A stretch of 64,000 nucleotides of DNA from contig NZ_FOTP01000002.1 of assembly GCF_900114605.1 (NCBI RefSeq), positions 434,001 to 498,000 on the forward strand, written 5' to 3'. This document shows positions 1 through 9,475 of this stretch, one piece after another (position 1 is the first letter of the stretch; every line of letters begins with the position of its first letter). The position numbers were made by a program, and so were the translations under genes. The DNA is from Bradyrhizobium sp. NFR13. Lineage in GTDB: Bacteria > Pseudomonadota > Alphaproteobacteria > Rhizobiales > Xanthobacteraceae. A model generated the notes under the pieces. The model did no database searches. It was not told where the DNA came from and was given only the letters and a program-made list of their open reading frames with translations.

Positions 1-2797
1 CGAAGTCGATCATCATGATCGCGTTCTTCTTGACGATGCCCATCAGGAGGATGATGCCGATCAGCCCAATCACCGACAGGTCCTGCCCGGTCAGCATCAA
101 TGCGAGGATCGCACCGACACCAGCCGATGGCAGCGTCGAGAGAATGGTGATCGGATGGATGTAACTCTCATAGAGCACGCCGAGCACGATATAGATCGTC
201 ACCAGTGCCGCGAGGATCAGCCAAGGCTGACCGGACAGCGATTTGGAAAATTCCGCGGCGTCGCCGGAGAACATCCCGACAATGCTGGTCGGCATGCCGA
301 TCCGGGTCTCGATCTTCTTGACCTCCTCAACCGCGTCACCAAGCGCCTCGTTCGGTGCGAGATTGAAGCTGAGCGAGATCGCTGGGAATTGCGCCTGATG
401 CGAGATCGCCAGCGGCGCCGTCGTGCGCGTCAATGTGGCTACGGCAGACAGCGGCACCTGCGCGCCTGCCACACCAGGCAGATACAGTTTCGACAGCACG
501 TCGGGATCGCGCTGCTGCGACGGCAGTGCTTCCAGCACGACGCGGTATTGGTTGGCCTGACCGTAGATGGTCGAAATCTGGCGCTGCGCGAAGGCATCAT
601 TCAGCGTGTCGGTGACGCCCTGCAGATTGACGCCGAGCTGACCGGCACGCTGCCGGTTGATATCAAGCGACGCTCGCAATCCACCGGTCTGTGCTTCCGA
701 GGACACGTCTCGGAACATCGGATCGCGCCGCAATTCGGCAACCAGCTTCTGTGACCACTCGGTCACCTGCGCCGCATCAGTCCCGGTCAACGTATATTGA
801 TACTGCGAGCGGCTGCTCTGCGTACTGATCTGGATGTCCTGCACGGGCTGGAAATACACGGTCATGCCCGGGATCGCTGCAACACGATCTTTGAGCCGCC
901 CGATCACAGCATTCATGTCATCCTTGCGCTCGCCGCGTGGCTTCAGGGTCATCACAAGCCGACCGACATTGGTGGTCGGATTGACCGAACCGCCGCCGAT
1001 CACCGAGACGATTCCGGTGACATCCGGGTCGGCCTGGATCGCCGCTGCCGCCGCGCCCTGACGGCTCTGCATCTCCGCGAACGACACGTCGGGGCCGGCC
1101 TCTGTCACGGCAGTAATCGAGGCGGTGTCCTGCAGCGGCAGGAAGCCCTTGGGGGCGATAACATAGAGGCCCAGCGTCGCGACGATGGTCAGGAACGTCA
1201 CCACCAGCGTGGCCGATTGATGCTGCAACACCCACAGCAGCGTGTGGTGATAGAACGCCACCATCCGGTCGATACCGCGACTGACGACACCCAGACCAGG
1301 TACCTGCCATTCATCCCTGGTGTGCTTCAAAAGCCGCGAGCACATCATCGGCGTCAGTGTCAACGAGACCACGGCGGACATGACCACGGCAATGGTCAGC
1401 GTCAGGGCGAACTCGCGGAACATGCGGCCGACAAGGCCTGACATGAACAGCAGCGGGATGAACACGGCGATCAGCGACACAGTGAGCGAGATCACCGTGA
1501 AGCCGATTTCCTTCGCACCCGCCAGCGCCGCCTGCATCGGGCTTTCGCCCTCTTCCATATGGCGGACGATGTTCTCGATCATCACGATGGCGTCGTCGAC
1601 CACGAAGCCGGTGCCGATGGTCAGCGCCATCAGGCTGAGATTGTCGAGGCTGAAGCCGGCGAAATACATCACGCCGAAGGACGTGATCAGCGACAGGGGC
1701 AGCGCCACGCCGGCAATCAGCGTTGCACGCAGCGACCGGAGGAACAGCAACACCACCAAAGTCACGAGGATGACGGACAGCACCAGCGTGAATTGCACGT
1801 CATGGACAGAGGCGCGAATGGTCACGGTGCGGTCGCTGACGATGGTGAGCTTGACGCCGGCCGGCATCGACCGCTGCACCTTCGGAATTTCCTCGCGGAT
1901 CTGGCGAACGACCTCGATGACATTGGCACCGGGCTGACGCTGGATCTCAATGATGACGGCAGGCGTGCCTTGATACCAACCGCCAGTGCGGTCGTTTTCC
2001 AGCCCATCGACGATCTGCGCGATATCACCAATGGTGACGGGCGATCCGTTGCGGTAGGCGATGATGATCGGCCTGTACGCATCCGCGGTAACAATCTGGT
2101 CGTTGGCGGCAATCGTATAGGCCTGCTGCGCGCCATCCAGCGAGCCCTTGGGGCCCGACACATTGGCGCCGGCAATTGCCGCGCGCAGGTCCTCCATCGC
2201 GATGCCGTAGGCAGCGAGCCTCGCCAGATCCGCTTGCACCCGCACCGCCGGCTTCAAGCCGCCTAGCACGGCGACGCGGCCGACACCCGAGATCTGGCTG
2301 AGCCGCTGCGCCAGCAACGTATCGGACAGATCGCTCATGGATCGCAGCGAGATGGTGTCCGAGGTCAGTGCCAGCGTCATCACAGGCGCGTCGGCCGGAT
2401 TGACCTTCGCGTAAACCGGCGGATATGGCAGGTTCTTCGGCAAGACGCCGGCGGCCGCGTTGATCGCCGCCTGCACGTCCTGGGTCGCGCCATCGATATC
2501 GCGGTTCAGATCGAACTGCAGCGAGATCTGGCTGACGCCGAACGAGCTCGTCGAGGTCATCGATGACAGCGACGGAATCTGTCCGAGCTGACGCTCCAGA
2601 GGCGCGGTGATCAGCGACGCGGTCACTTCGGGGCTCGCGCCCGGCAATTGAGTCGAGACCTGCACGGTCGGGAAATCGACCTGCGGCAGCGCCGACACCG
2701 GAAGCCCGAAATAACCAAGTGCGCCACCGATCAGCAGCGCGATGCCGAGCAGCGACGTCGCGATGGGCCGGCGGATAAAGGGTTCCGAGACGCTCAT
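1..2797 (-). CDS. RND multidrug efflux pump, MdtB/MdtC-like permease (3' end beyond window)
   Basis: Inner-membrane proton-driven RND pump of the HAE1 family, the transporter part of a tripartite efflux system. Read on the minus strand from the ATG at 2797, about 932 residues are present; the C-terminal part lies outside the window. It opens with the classic RND start MSVSEPFIRRPIATSLL and the first membrane helix. The periplasmic porter domain follows, then the central helices carrying the paired acidic residues (GFVVDDAIVMIENI) of the proton relay, and the second porter half. It begins 62 bp after the adaptor gene, so the order is outer-membrane factor, adaptor, pump in one transcript. It resembles MdtB/MdtC/MuxB more than AcrB, but substrates cannot be read from sequence. 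A second pump gene could lie outside the window. Confidence 0.93.
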   Translation of the reverse strand, partial: MSVSEPFIRRPIATSLLGIALLIGGALGYFGLPVSALPQVDFPTVQVSTQLPGASPEVTASLITAPLERQLGQIPSLSSMTSTSSFGVSQISLQFDLNRDIDGATQDVQAAINAAAGVLPKNLPYPPVYAKVNPADAPVMTLALTSDTISLRSMSDLSDTLLAQRLSQISGVGRVAVLGGLKPAVRVQADLARLAAYGIAMEDLRAAIAGANVSGPKGSLDGAQQAYTIAANDQIVTADAYRPIIIAYRNGSPVTIGDIAQIVDGLENDRTGGWYQGTPAVIIEIQRQPGANVIEVVRQIREEIPKVQRSMPAGVKLTIVSDRTVTIRASVHDVQFTLVLSVILVTLVVLLFLRSLRATLIAGVALPLSLITSFGVMYFAGFSLDNLSLMALTIGTGFVVDDAIVMIENIVRHMEEGESPMQAALAGAKEIGFTVISLTVSLIAVFIPLLFMSGLVGRMFREFALTLTIAVVMSAVVSLTLTPMMCSRLLKHTRDEWQVPGLGVVSRGIDRMVAFYHHTLLWVLQHQSATLVVTFLTIVATLGLYVIAPKGFLPLQDTASITAVTEAGPDVSFAEMQSRQGAAAAAIQADPDVTGIVSVIGGGSVNPTTNVGRLVMTLKPRGERKDDMNAVIGRLKDRVAAIPGMTVYFQPVQDIQISTQSSRSQYQYTLTGTDAAQVTEWSQKLVAELRRDPMFRDVSSEAQTGGLRASLDINRQRAGQLGVNLQGVTDTLNDAFAQRQISTIYGQANQYRVVLEALPSQQRDPDVLSKLYLPGVAGAQVPLSAVATLTRTTAPLAISHQAQFPAISLSFNLAPNEALGDAVEEVKKIETRIGMPTSIVGMFSGDAAEFSKSLSGQPWLILAALVTIYIVLGVLYESYIHPITILSTLPSAGVGAILALMLTGQDLSVIGLIGIILLMGIVKKNAIMMIDF

Positions 2798-2859
2798 GAC
2801 TGTGCGCTCTTTGGTATCGAGATCATCAACTCAGGCGATCGATCGTGCGAATATCATGG

Positions 2860-4248
2860 CTACTTCGCTCCCGATGGCACGGCGGTCGCTCCAGCGGCAG
2901 GCGGCGTCTGGCCAATCGGTGCCTGCGGATTGCCCTGGCCACCCGCGCCACCCGAATTCTGACCACGCTTGCTCCGACGTTCGCCGGCATCATTGCCCTT
3001 GCCGCCGCCACGCTTGCGTGGTGCCAAATCGGCGGTCGGTTCCTGATCATTGGTGCCGACCGAGACTTTCGATCCCTCTGCGAGATTGGCAAAGCCTGTG
3101 GTGACAACACGCTGGGTCGGCGACAGGCCCTTGGCGATGACGGCCGTGGTCTCGTTCTGCTGCGTAACCGTGACCGGCACCGCCTTGACGATGTCGCCCT
3201 CCTCGATCACGTAACTGAACGTGCCAGCGGGACCGCGTTGCACGGCCGAGGTCGGCACCACCATCGCATCCTTCAGGGTCTCGACCTTCAGCCGCACATT
3301 GACGAACTGGCCGGGCCAGAGCTGGTAATTCGAGTTCGGGAATTCGGCCTTCAACTTCACGGTGCCGGTGGTGGTATCGACCTGATTGTCGATGCCGGTG
3401 AGTGTACCGGTGTCGATGACGCTCACGCCGTCATTGCCGAACACATCGACCATCAGCGTGCCCTTGGCAGCAGCGGCGTTGGCGCGAACGATTTGCTGCT
3501 GCGGCAGGCTGAACAGTACTGCGATAGGCTGCAGCTGCGTAATCACCACGAGCCCCGTGGTGTCGGAGGCGTGGATGATGTTGCCCTGATCAACCTGGCG
3601 CAGACCGGCGCGGCCCGATAGCGGTGCGATGATCTTTGTGTAGCTCAATGTCGCCGCGGCATTGTCGATGGCAGCCTGGTCTGCGTTCACCAGCGCTTCC
3701 TGCTGGGCGACGAGCGACTTCTGGGTGTCGGCCTGTTGCTTGGAGCCGGCGTTGGATGTTGCAAGCTGCTGGTAGCGGATCAGGTCGAGACGCGCATTGG
3801 CCAGCGTCGCCTCGTCCTGCGCCTTCTTGGCGACGGCCTGATCGTACAGCGCCTTGTAGAGGACCGGATCGATCTCGCCGAGCACATCGCCCGCCTTGAC
3901 GTCCTGGCCTTCCTTGAAATTGACCTTGATCAGCTTGCCGTCGACCTGCGCGCGCACCGTGACGTTGTTCAACGCCTTCACCGAACCGACGCCATCGAGA
4001 TAGACCGGCACGTCCTGGATCTTCGGCGTCGCTGCCAGCACCGGCACGGTCATCATGTCCGGACGGAAGCCGCCGCGGGCGGCCGTCTGCCGCTGCTGGA
4101 ACGCATTCCAGCCGATATAGCCGAGCCCGCCGAGGATCAGCAGCGTCACAGCGATCGACACCGTGCGTCGGCGCGCCTTGCCTGCGACCTTGGCGACACC
4201 GTCGCCCGTCGCTTTCGCGGCCTCTTTCAACTCCGGCTTAAAGAGCAT
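2860..4248 (-). CDS. RND efflux periplasmic adaptor (MdtA-like membrane fusion protein)
   Basis: Membrane fusion protein joining the RND pump to the outer-membrane factor. From the ATG at 4248 it is 462 residues: a basic cytoplasmic head, one membrane anchor at about residues 29-46, then barrel-sandwich, hairpin and beta-barrel domains in the usual HlyD/MdtA order. The C-terminus is an unusual low-complexity tail rich in Gly, Lys, Arg and Pro. The start was chosen because it gives the basic head and anchor; it overlaps the end of the NodT-type gene by 11 bp, which suggests translational coupling. The open frame continues further upstream but only as a shadow of the preceding gene. Confidence 0.92.
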   Translation of the reverse strand: MLFKPELKEAAKATGDGVAKVAGKARRRTVSIAVTLLILGGLGYIGWNAFQQRQTAARGGFRPDMMTVPVLAATPKIQDVPVYLDGVGSVKALNNVTVRAQVDGKLIKVNFKEGQDVKAGDVLGEIDPVLYKALYDQAVAKKAQDEATLANARLDLIRYQQLATSNAGSKQQADTQKSLVAQQEALVNADQAAIDNAAATLSYTKIIAPLSGRAGLRQVDQGNIIHASDTTGLVVITQLQPIAVLFSLPQQQIVRANAAAAKGTLMVDVFGNDGVSVIDTGTLTGIDNQVDTTTGTVKLKAEFPNSNYQLWPGQFVNVRLKVETLKDAMVVPTSAVQRGPAGTFSYVIEEGDIVKAVPVTVTQQNETTAVIAKGLSPTQRVVTTGFANLAEGSKVSVGTNDQEPTADLAPRKRGGGKGNDAGERRSKRGQNSGGAGGQGNPQAPIGQTPPAAGATAVPSGAK

Positions 4249-5683
4249 TGACCGGTCTTTCCATTTTCGGCTCCCAGCCGCCCCCCAGCGCCTGATAGAG
4301 GCTAATGATCGCCTGCAGCCGCGCCAGCTGCGCCTGCGACAGGACATCTTCTGCCTGGAACAGCGTCAGCTGGGTGTTTAGCACAGTTACGATGTCAGCG
4401 GTTCCAGCGCGCAATTGCTGCTCGGACAGCTCAAAGGCCCGCTTTGACGCCCGGACCACCTCGCGTTGCAGCCGCAGCCGCTCGGTGGTCTGGCGGATCG
4501 CGACCAGTGCGTTATCCACGTCGGCAAAGGACTGCACGACCGTCTTGCGATAGGTCTGCAGCAACTCGTCCTGCCGTGCCTGGGTCAGCTCGAAATTACC
4601 CTGAATGCGCCCGCCATCGAAGATCGGCTGGGTCAGCCCGCCAACGAGGCTGAAAAAGGCGGCATTGGGTTGAAACAGCGAGGCTAGCGCAGCGCTCTGA
4701 TAGCCTCCCGAGCCGGTGAGCTGGATCGAGGGGAAGAACTGCGCCCGGGCGCTGCCGACATTGGCCGTGGCCGAGGCCAATTGCGCCTCCTGCCGGCGGA
4801 TATCCGGCCGCTGGGTCAACAGCTCTGACGGCAGACCGGGCGTGACGCGCGGGGCTGCGATATTGTTCAGCGAGCCCCCGGCCACGCGTATGCTTTCCGG
4901 GGGGCGAGACACCAGCGTCGCCAGGGCATTGACGTTCTGCGCCAGCGTGGTCCGCAGCGGCGGCACCGCAGCGCGCTGATTGGCGAGCACGCTTTCCTGC
5001 TGCGCTACATCGAGATCGGTGCCAGTGCCGGCACTGAAGCGCTGTTTGATCGCATCGAGGATGCGCTGCGCGCTGGCGATGTTACGCTCCGCCGTGCGAA
5101 TACGGTCCTGCGAGGTCAGCACCTGGAAATAGGCATTAGCGACGGCCGCCATCGTGGTCAGCGCCACCACGTCGCGGTCAAAGCGATTGGCAGTCGAGGT
5201 TTCTTCCGCAGCCAGCGCCGCATCGCGGTTCTTGCCCCAGAAATCGATCTCGTAGCTGGCCGAGAGCGAGGCCGAATAGGTCACCACCTCGCGGCCGCCA
5301 TTGGTCAATCCGCTCGAGCTCGAGCCTGACGTCCGCGAATAAGTCTCCTGGCCACCAGCGCTCAGGCTTGGCAACAGCGCAGCACCGGTGATTCGAGCCT
5401 GCGCATCGGCCTGCATGATTCGCGAGGTCGCAGCAGCGATGTCCAGGTTGACCGTCTGGGCCTCCTCCATCAGCTGCGTCAGTTCCCTGGAGCGAAAGCC
5501 GCGCCACCAGTCGAGCGTCGGCGTTGCGCCGTTCGGATTGGCCAGCCTTGCCGCCTTGTAGCCCTCGGGAATATCGAGGGCTGGATCAGGCAGATCCTTG
5601 GTCAAAATACAGCCTGCCGAACTGGCAACAACGGCAAAGGCGGCGAGCGAACGCCCGATCTTTCTCGCGAACAGGAGACTCAC
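4238..5683 (-). CDS. NodT-family outer-membrane efflux lipoprotein
   Basis: TolC-like outer-membrane channel of the RND tripartite system. Taken from a GTG at 5683 it is 481 residues, normal for NodT-family proteins. The first 25 residues form a lipoprotein signal ending in ASSAGC, where the Cys would be lipidated. Two outer-membrane efflux (OEP) repeats follow, with the long Ala/Gln-rich helices typical of the family. The frame is open to an ATG at 5803, giving 521 residues with 40 odd Arg-rich residues before the signal; the GTG start is preferred because it puts the signal peptide at the N-terminus, although no strong ribosome-binding site precedes it. First gene of the efflux operon. Confidence 0.9.
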   Translation of the reverse strand: MSLLFARKIGRSLAAFAVVASSAGCILTKDLPDPALDIPEGYKAARLANPNGATPTLDWWRGFRSRELTQLMEEAQTVNLDIAAATSRIMQADAQARITGAALLPSLSAGGQETYSRTSGSSSSGLTNGGREVVTYSASLSASYEIDFWGKNRDAALAAEETSTANRFDRDVVALTTMAAVANAYFQVLTSQDRIRTAERNIASAQRILDAIKQRFSAGTGTDLDVAQQESVLANQRAAVPPLRTTLAQNVNALATLVSRPPESIRVAGGSLNNIAAPRVTPGLPSELLTQRPDIRRQEAQLASATANVGSARAQFFPSIQLTGSGGYQSAALASLFQPNAAFFSLVGGLTQPIFDGGRIQGNFELTQARQDELLQTYRKTVVQSFADVDNALVAIRQTTERLRLQREVVRASKRAFELSEQQLRAGTADIVTVLNTQLTLFQAEDVLSQAQLARLQAIISLYQALGGGWEPKMERPVNAL

Positions 5684-6315
5684 CGCACGGACATCCGGAC
5701 AAAGCTCCGCCGCGCGCACTTTGCGCCGGAATTCGGGGCGTTGAGGTATGCAGCCTGAGACACGTTCACCGGGTGATGCTTGGTCAATGAAACGAGCCTG
5801 CATTGTAGCCGCCCGATCATCCTGCGGACAGTGTTCTTACGTGTCGCAACGTTGCAAGCAGCATGGATGCGACATGCCCGCGAATGAGCGGATTTACACA
5901 GATTCCCTCGATTTACCGGGCTTTTTGGCCCCTGACAGAAGCGCCCGGCAGGTCAGGCTTACGAAGATTTCATGTCTTCATTTGTTGCTGTCGCCCGGAT
6001 TACGCGCCCCCTGTGCTATTGGCGCCATTTTTGAAACCCGCCGGGGATGTAAAAACGAGATACAAGGCAGCACCACACACGGTTCTGCGACACATGGATC
6101 ACGGCACACGTCCGGTGGCGCGTGGAGCAAGCCATGCGAGAAATACCGGCTTGGCGAGCAAAGAAAGCCGCGCTTATACTCCTCTGAAATCGTCCAGGCG
6201 TTAATCGGATTTCGCAACGCACAAAGGCGATCCTGTCCGACAGAAGAGCGGCGGCCATATCAATCCAAGCAACTTGAATGCGGACACAGAACCACGAACT
6301 CCCCTGGATCTGCGC
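5684..6315. other. Intergenic region, no gene recognised
   Basis: About 630 bp between the divergent efflux operon and cyclopropane-fatty-acid synthase. Open frames exist on both strands, but their translations look random and none has a ribosome-binding site or recognisable motif. It should hold the promoters of both flanking units; I could not identify an operator or a clear sigma-70 promoter, and no TetR- or MarR-type regulator gene is adjacent. Confidence 0.5.
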
Positions 6316-7545
6316 ATGTCTGAGCTGATCGTTCTCACTCCGGAAAATGTCGACAAGGCGCTGCCGGATCTCCCGCGCATCGTCCGGCTGGCATTGGGCT
6401 TCGGCTCGCGTCTGCGGCGCGGCACGCTCGACGTGACACTCCCCGATGGCCGGCGTGTCCGGCTCGGCGGCATCGAACCTGGTCCCGCCGCAGAGATGAC
6501 GATCACCAGTTACGCTTTCGCGTCGCGCTTACTCAATGGCGGCGATATTGGAATCGCGGAAGCCTATCTGCACGGCGAATGGGACACGCCGGATCTCACG
6601 CAATTCCTGTATCTGTTCTGCGTCAATCACGATCTCATTCAGGCGATGCTCGGCAACAATCCGCTGATGCGCTTCGTGCAAATCGTTCGCCACTGGTTCA
6701 ACCGCAACACCAAGCGGCAAGCTCGCAAGAACATCTACGCGCATTACGATATCGGCAACGCGTTCTATTCCGCGTGGCTCGATCCGAGCATGACCTATTC
6801 GTCAGCGATCTTCGAAGACGCTACGCAGGATCTCACCGCCGCGCAAAACAACAAATATCGCCGACTTGCAGAAGCGATCGATCTCAAGCCCGGCCAGAAG
6901 GTGCTTGAAATCGGCTGCGGCTGGGGCGGTTTTGCTGAATACGCCGCGAAGAACTACGGCGCGCAGGTTACCGGTCTCACCATCTCGACCGAGCAGCGCG
7001 ATTTCGCACGCAAGCGAATGCAGGACGCGGGCCTCGGCGATCAGGTCGAAATCAAGTTTCAGGACTATCGCGACGAACGCGGCCAGTATGATCGCATCGC
7101 CTCCATCGAGATGATCGAGGCCGTCGGCGAACAGTTCTGGCCGCAGTATTTCTCACAATTGCGCGACCGTCTGCTGCCTGGCGGACTTGTGGGCATTCAG
7201 GCCATCACGATCCAGGATAAGTTCTTCCAGACCTATCGCCGCGAGGTCGACTTCATCCAGCGCTACGTCTTTCCCGGTGGCATGCTGCCGACGCCGGAAA
7301 TCCTGAAATCCTTCGGGGCCAGATACGGCGTTCCTGTCATCAAGGAGCGCATATTCGGACTGGATTATGCCAAGACGCTAGCGACCTGGAGAGATAGTTT
7401 CCGCGCGGCCTGGCCAAGCCTGACGCCGCTCGGTTTTGACGACCGGTTCCGGCGGTTGTGGGAATACTACCTCGCCTATTGCGAGGCCGGTTTCCTGTCG
7501 GGGAATATCGACGTTCGCCAGGTCGTATTCGCTAAAGCCCCATAA
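6316..7545 (+). CDS. Cyclopropane-fatty-acyl-phospholipid synthase family protein
   Basis: SAM-dependent enzyme adding a methylene group to unsaturated acyl chains of membrane phospholipids, usually at stationary phase or under acid stress. The 409 residues include an N-terminal lipid-binding region (about 1-120), then the Rossmann methyltransferase fold with the SAM loop EIGCGWGGFAEYAA and the following GLTISTEQ strand. The C-terminal half carries the family blocks FIQRYVFPGGMLP and YYLAYCEAGF. An in-frame TTG at 6274 would add 14 residues; the ATG at 6316 is preferred, though neither has a strong ribosome-binding site. Bradyrhizobia usually carry several paralogs, so a gene symbol is not given. 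Confidence 0.93.
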   Translation: MSELIVLTPENVDKALPDLPRIVRLALGFGSRLRRGTLDVTLPDGRRVRLGGIEPGPAAEMTITSYAFASRLLNGGDIGIAEAYLHGEWDTPDLTQFLYLFCVNHDLIQAMLGNNPLMRFVQIVRHWFNRNTKRQARKNIYAHYDIGNAFYSAWLDPSMTYSSAIFEDATQDLTAAQNNKYRRLAEAIDLKPGQKVLEIGCGWGGFAEYAAKNYGAQVTGLTISTEQRDFARKRMQDAGLGDQVEIKFQDYRDERGQYDRIASIEMIEAVGEQFWPQYFSQLRDRLLPGGLVGIQAITIQDKFFQTYRREVDFIQRYVFPGGMLPTPEILKSFGARYGVPVIKERIFGLDYAKTLATWRDSFRAAWPSLTPLGFDDRFRRLWEYYLAYCEAGFLSGNIDVRQVVFAKAP

Positions 7546-7670
7546 CCTGCGCTCTGGACTTTCCGCACTGCGGCACCAGATCTTGAGACCGGCCCCTTCC
7601 CTTGTCTGGTCCGGCGGCCTCCACTAGGGTCGCGACAAGATCGACAACCCGAGCAAAGAATTTCAGCACC

Positions 7671-8711
7671 ATGACCTTCAACAAAGACGTCGTCGAGGCG
7701 ATCGGCAACACGCCTCTGATCAAGCTGAAGCGCGCATCCGAACTGACTGGCTGCACCATTCTCGGCAAGGCCGAATTCATGAATCCCGGCCAGTCGGTCA
7801 AGGACCGCGCCGGCAAATGGATGATCCTCGAAGCCGAGAAGCGCGGCGATCTCAAGTCTGGCGGTCTTATTGTCGAGTCGACCGCGGGCAATACCGGTAT
7901 CGGCCTCGCCGTGGTGGCGAGCGCGCGCGGCTATCGCACGCTGATCGTGATTCCGGAGACACAGAGCCGGGAAAAGAAAGATATGTTGCGCCTCAACGGC
8001 GCCGAATTGATCGAAGTGCCGGCGCTGCCATTCGCCAACCCGAACAACTATCAGCATGTCGGACGACGGCTCGCAGACCAGTTGCGCAAAACCGAGCCGA
8101 ACGGCGTTCTGTTTGCCGACCAGTGGAACAATCTCGACAATGCCAAAGCCCATTACGAATCGACGGGCCCCGAGATCTGGGAGCAGACCGGCGGCAAGGT
8201 GGACGGCTTCATCTCGGCAGTCGGCACTGGTGGCACGCTAGCCGGCACGACCCGCTACCTGAAGGAAAAGAACAACAACATCGTTACGGCCTGCGCCGAT
8301 CCCGAAGGCTTTGCGATGTATAACTGGTTCAAGCATGGCGAAGCCAAGTCCACGCCAGGCGATTCCATCACGGAAGGCATCGGGATCGGTCGCGTCACGC
8401 CGGTCATCGAGACCGCGAAGGTCGATACCGCCTTCCTGATCCCTGACGAGGAAGCCGTCGCCGTCATCTATGACCTGCTCCAGCACGAAGGCCTCTGCCT
8501 CGGCGGCTCGACCGGTATCAACATCGCCGGCGCGATCCGTCTCGCGAAGGAGTTGGGCCCGGGCAAGACCATCGTCACCATTCTCTGCGACTCCGGCGGC
8601 CGCTATCAGTCGAAGCTGTTCAATCCCGACTTCATGCGCAGCAAGAACCTGCCGGTGCCGGCATGGCTGGAGAACAAGAGCGATATCTCGGTGCCGTTCG
8701 AGAAAGTCTGA
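7671..8711 (+). CDS. cysK: Cysteine synthase (O-acetylserine sulfhydrylase family)
   Basis: PLP enzyme forming L-cysteine from O-acetylserine and sulfide in the cytosol. The 346-residue protein has the family signatures in order: AIGNTPLIKL, the PLP-lysine block NPGQSVKDRAGKW (Lys44), the substrate loop STAGNTGIG, and the PLP-phosphate loop GTGGTLAGT. It is longer than classic CysK (about 320 residues), with a C-terminal extension beginning DSGGRYQSKLFNP, a form I associate with a CysK-like subgroup also found in fungal mitochondria. The ATG at 7671 places the conserved N-terminus correctly; upstream in-frame codons are spurious. It converges on aapP with an 11 bp gap. Confidence 0.92.
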   Translation: MTFNKDVVEAIGNTPLIKLKRASELTGCTILGKAEFMNPGQSVKDRAGKWMILEAEKRGDLKSGGLIVESTAGNTGIGLAVVASARGYRTLIVIPETQSREKKDMLRLNGAELIEVPALPFANPNNYQHVGRRLADQLRKTEPNGVLFADQWNNLDNAKAHYESTGPEIWEQTGGKVDGFISAVGTGGTLAGTTRYLKEKNNNIVTACADPEGFAMYNWFKHGEAKSTPGDSITEGIGIGRVTPVIETAKVDTAFLIPDEEAVAVIYDLLQHEGLCLGGSTGINIAGAIRLAKELGPGKTIVTILCDSGGRYQSKLFNPDFMRSKNLPVPAWLENKSDISVPFEKV

Positions 8712-8722
8712 GGCGCAGAGCC

Positions 8723-9469
8723 TCAGCGGAGAATCTGGCTCAGGAACAGCTTCGTCCGCGCATGCTGCGGATTGGCGAAGAACTTGTCCGGTGTATTCGC
8801 CTCGATGATCTGCCCGGCGTCCATAAATATCACCCGGCTGGCGACTTCCCTGGCAAAGCCCATCTCGTGCGTGACCACAAGCATGGTCATGCCCTCGCCA
8901 GCGAGATCGACCATGGTGTCGAGCACTTCCTTGACCATTTCGGGGTCCAGCGCTGATGTCGGCTCGTCGAACAGCATGACTTTCGGCGTCATCGTCAGCG
9001 CCCGCGCGATCGCCACACGCTGCTGCTGGCCGCCGGAGAGCTGACCGGGATAGGCATTGGCTTTGTCCGGAATGCGCACTCGCTCCAGATACTTCATCGC
9101 CGCGGCATCGGCGTCCTTCTTCGGCATATGCCGTACCCAGATCGGCGCCAACGTGCAGTTCTCCAGCACGGTCAGATGCGGAAACAGGTTGAAGCTCTGG
9201 AACACCATCCCGACGTCACGCCTGATATCGTCGACGCGGCGCAGGTTGGGACCGAGTTCGATGCCGTCGACCGCGACGCGGCCTTCCTGAAACTCCTCCA
9301 GTGCATTGATGCAGCGGATCAACGTCGATTTGCCCGAGCCCGACGGCCCGCAGATCACGATGCGCTCGCCACGGCCGACCGCGAGATCTATGTCGCGCAA
9401 CACGTGAAAATCGCCGAACCATTTGTTCAGGCCGGCAACCGAGACGATGGGATTCACGGATACGGACAT
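8723..9469 (-). CDS. aapP: General L-amino acid ABC transporter, ATP-binding subunit
   Basis: ATPase of a polar amino-acid uptake ABC transporter (AapP/BztD/GlnQ family), 248 residues. Visible motifs: Walker [11 protein letters not shown]-loop in [10 protein letters not shown], signature LSGGQQQR, Walker [15 protein letters not shown] and the switch His in VVTHEMGFA. It is the last gene of the aapJQMP operon, starting 6 bp after aapM. Order and composition match the broad-specificity Aap system of rhizobia, so the name rests on context as well as sequence; glutamate/aspartate-specific Bzt systems are the near alternative. Confidence 0.95.
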   Translation of the reverse strand: MSVSVNPIVSVAGLNKWFGDFHVLRDIDLAVGRGERIVICGPSGSGKSTLIRCINALEEFQEGRVAVDGIELGPNLRRVDDIRRDVGMVFQSFNLFPHLTVLENCTLAPIWVRHMPKKDADAAAMKYLERVRIPDKANAYPGQLSGGQQQRVAIARALTMTPKVMLFDEPTSALDPEMVKEVLDTMVDLAGEGMTMLVVTHEMGFAREVASRVIFMDAGQIIEANTPDKFFANPQHARTKLFLSQILR

Positions 9470-9475
9470 GTCACC

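Noticed and set aside
155..2962. Long plus-strand frames opposite the RND pump
   Set aside because: Antisense shadows of the pump; translations are rich in His, Arg and Gln and lack any domain.
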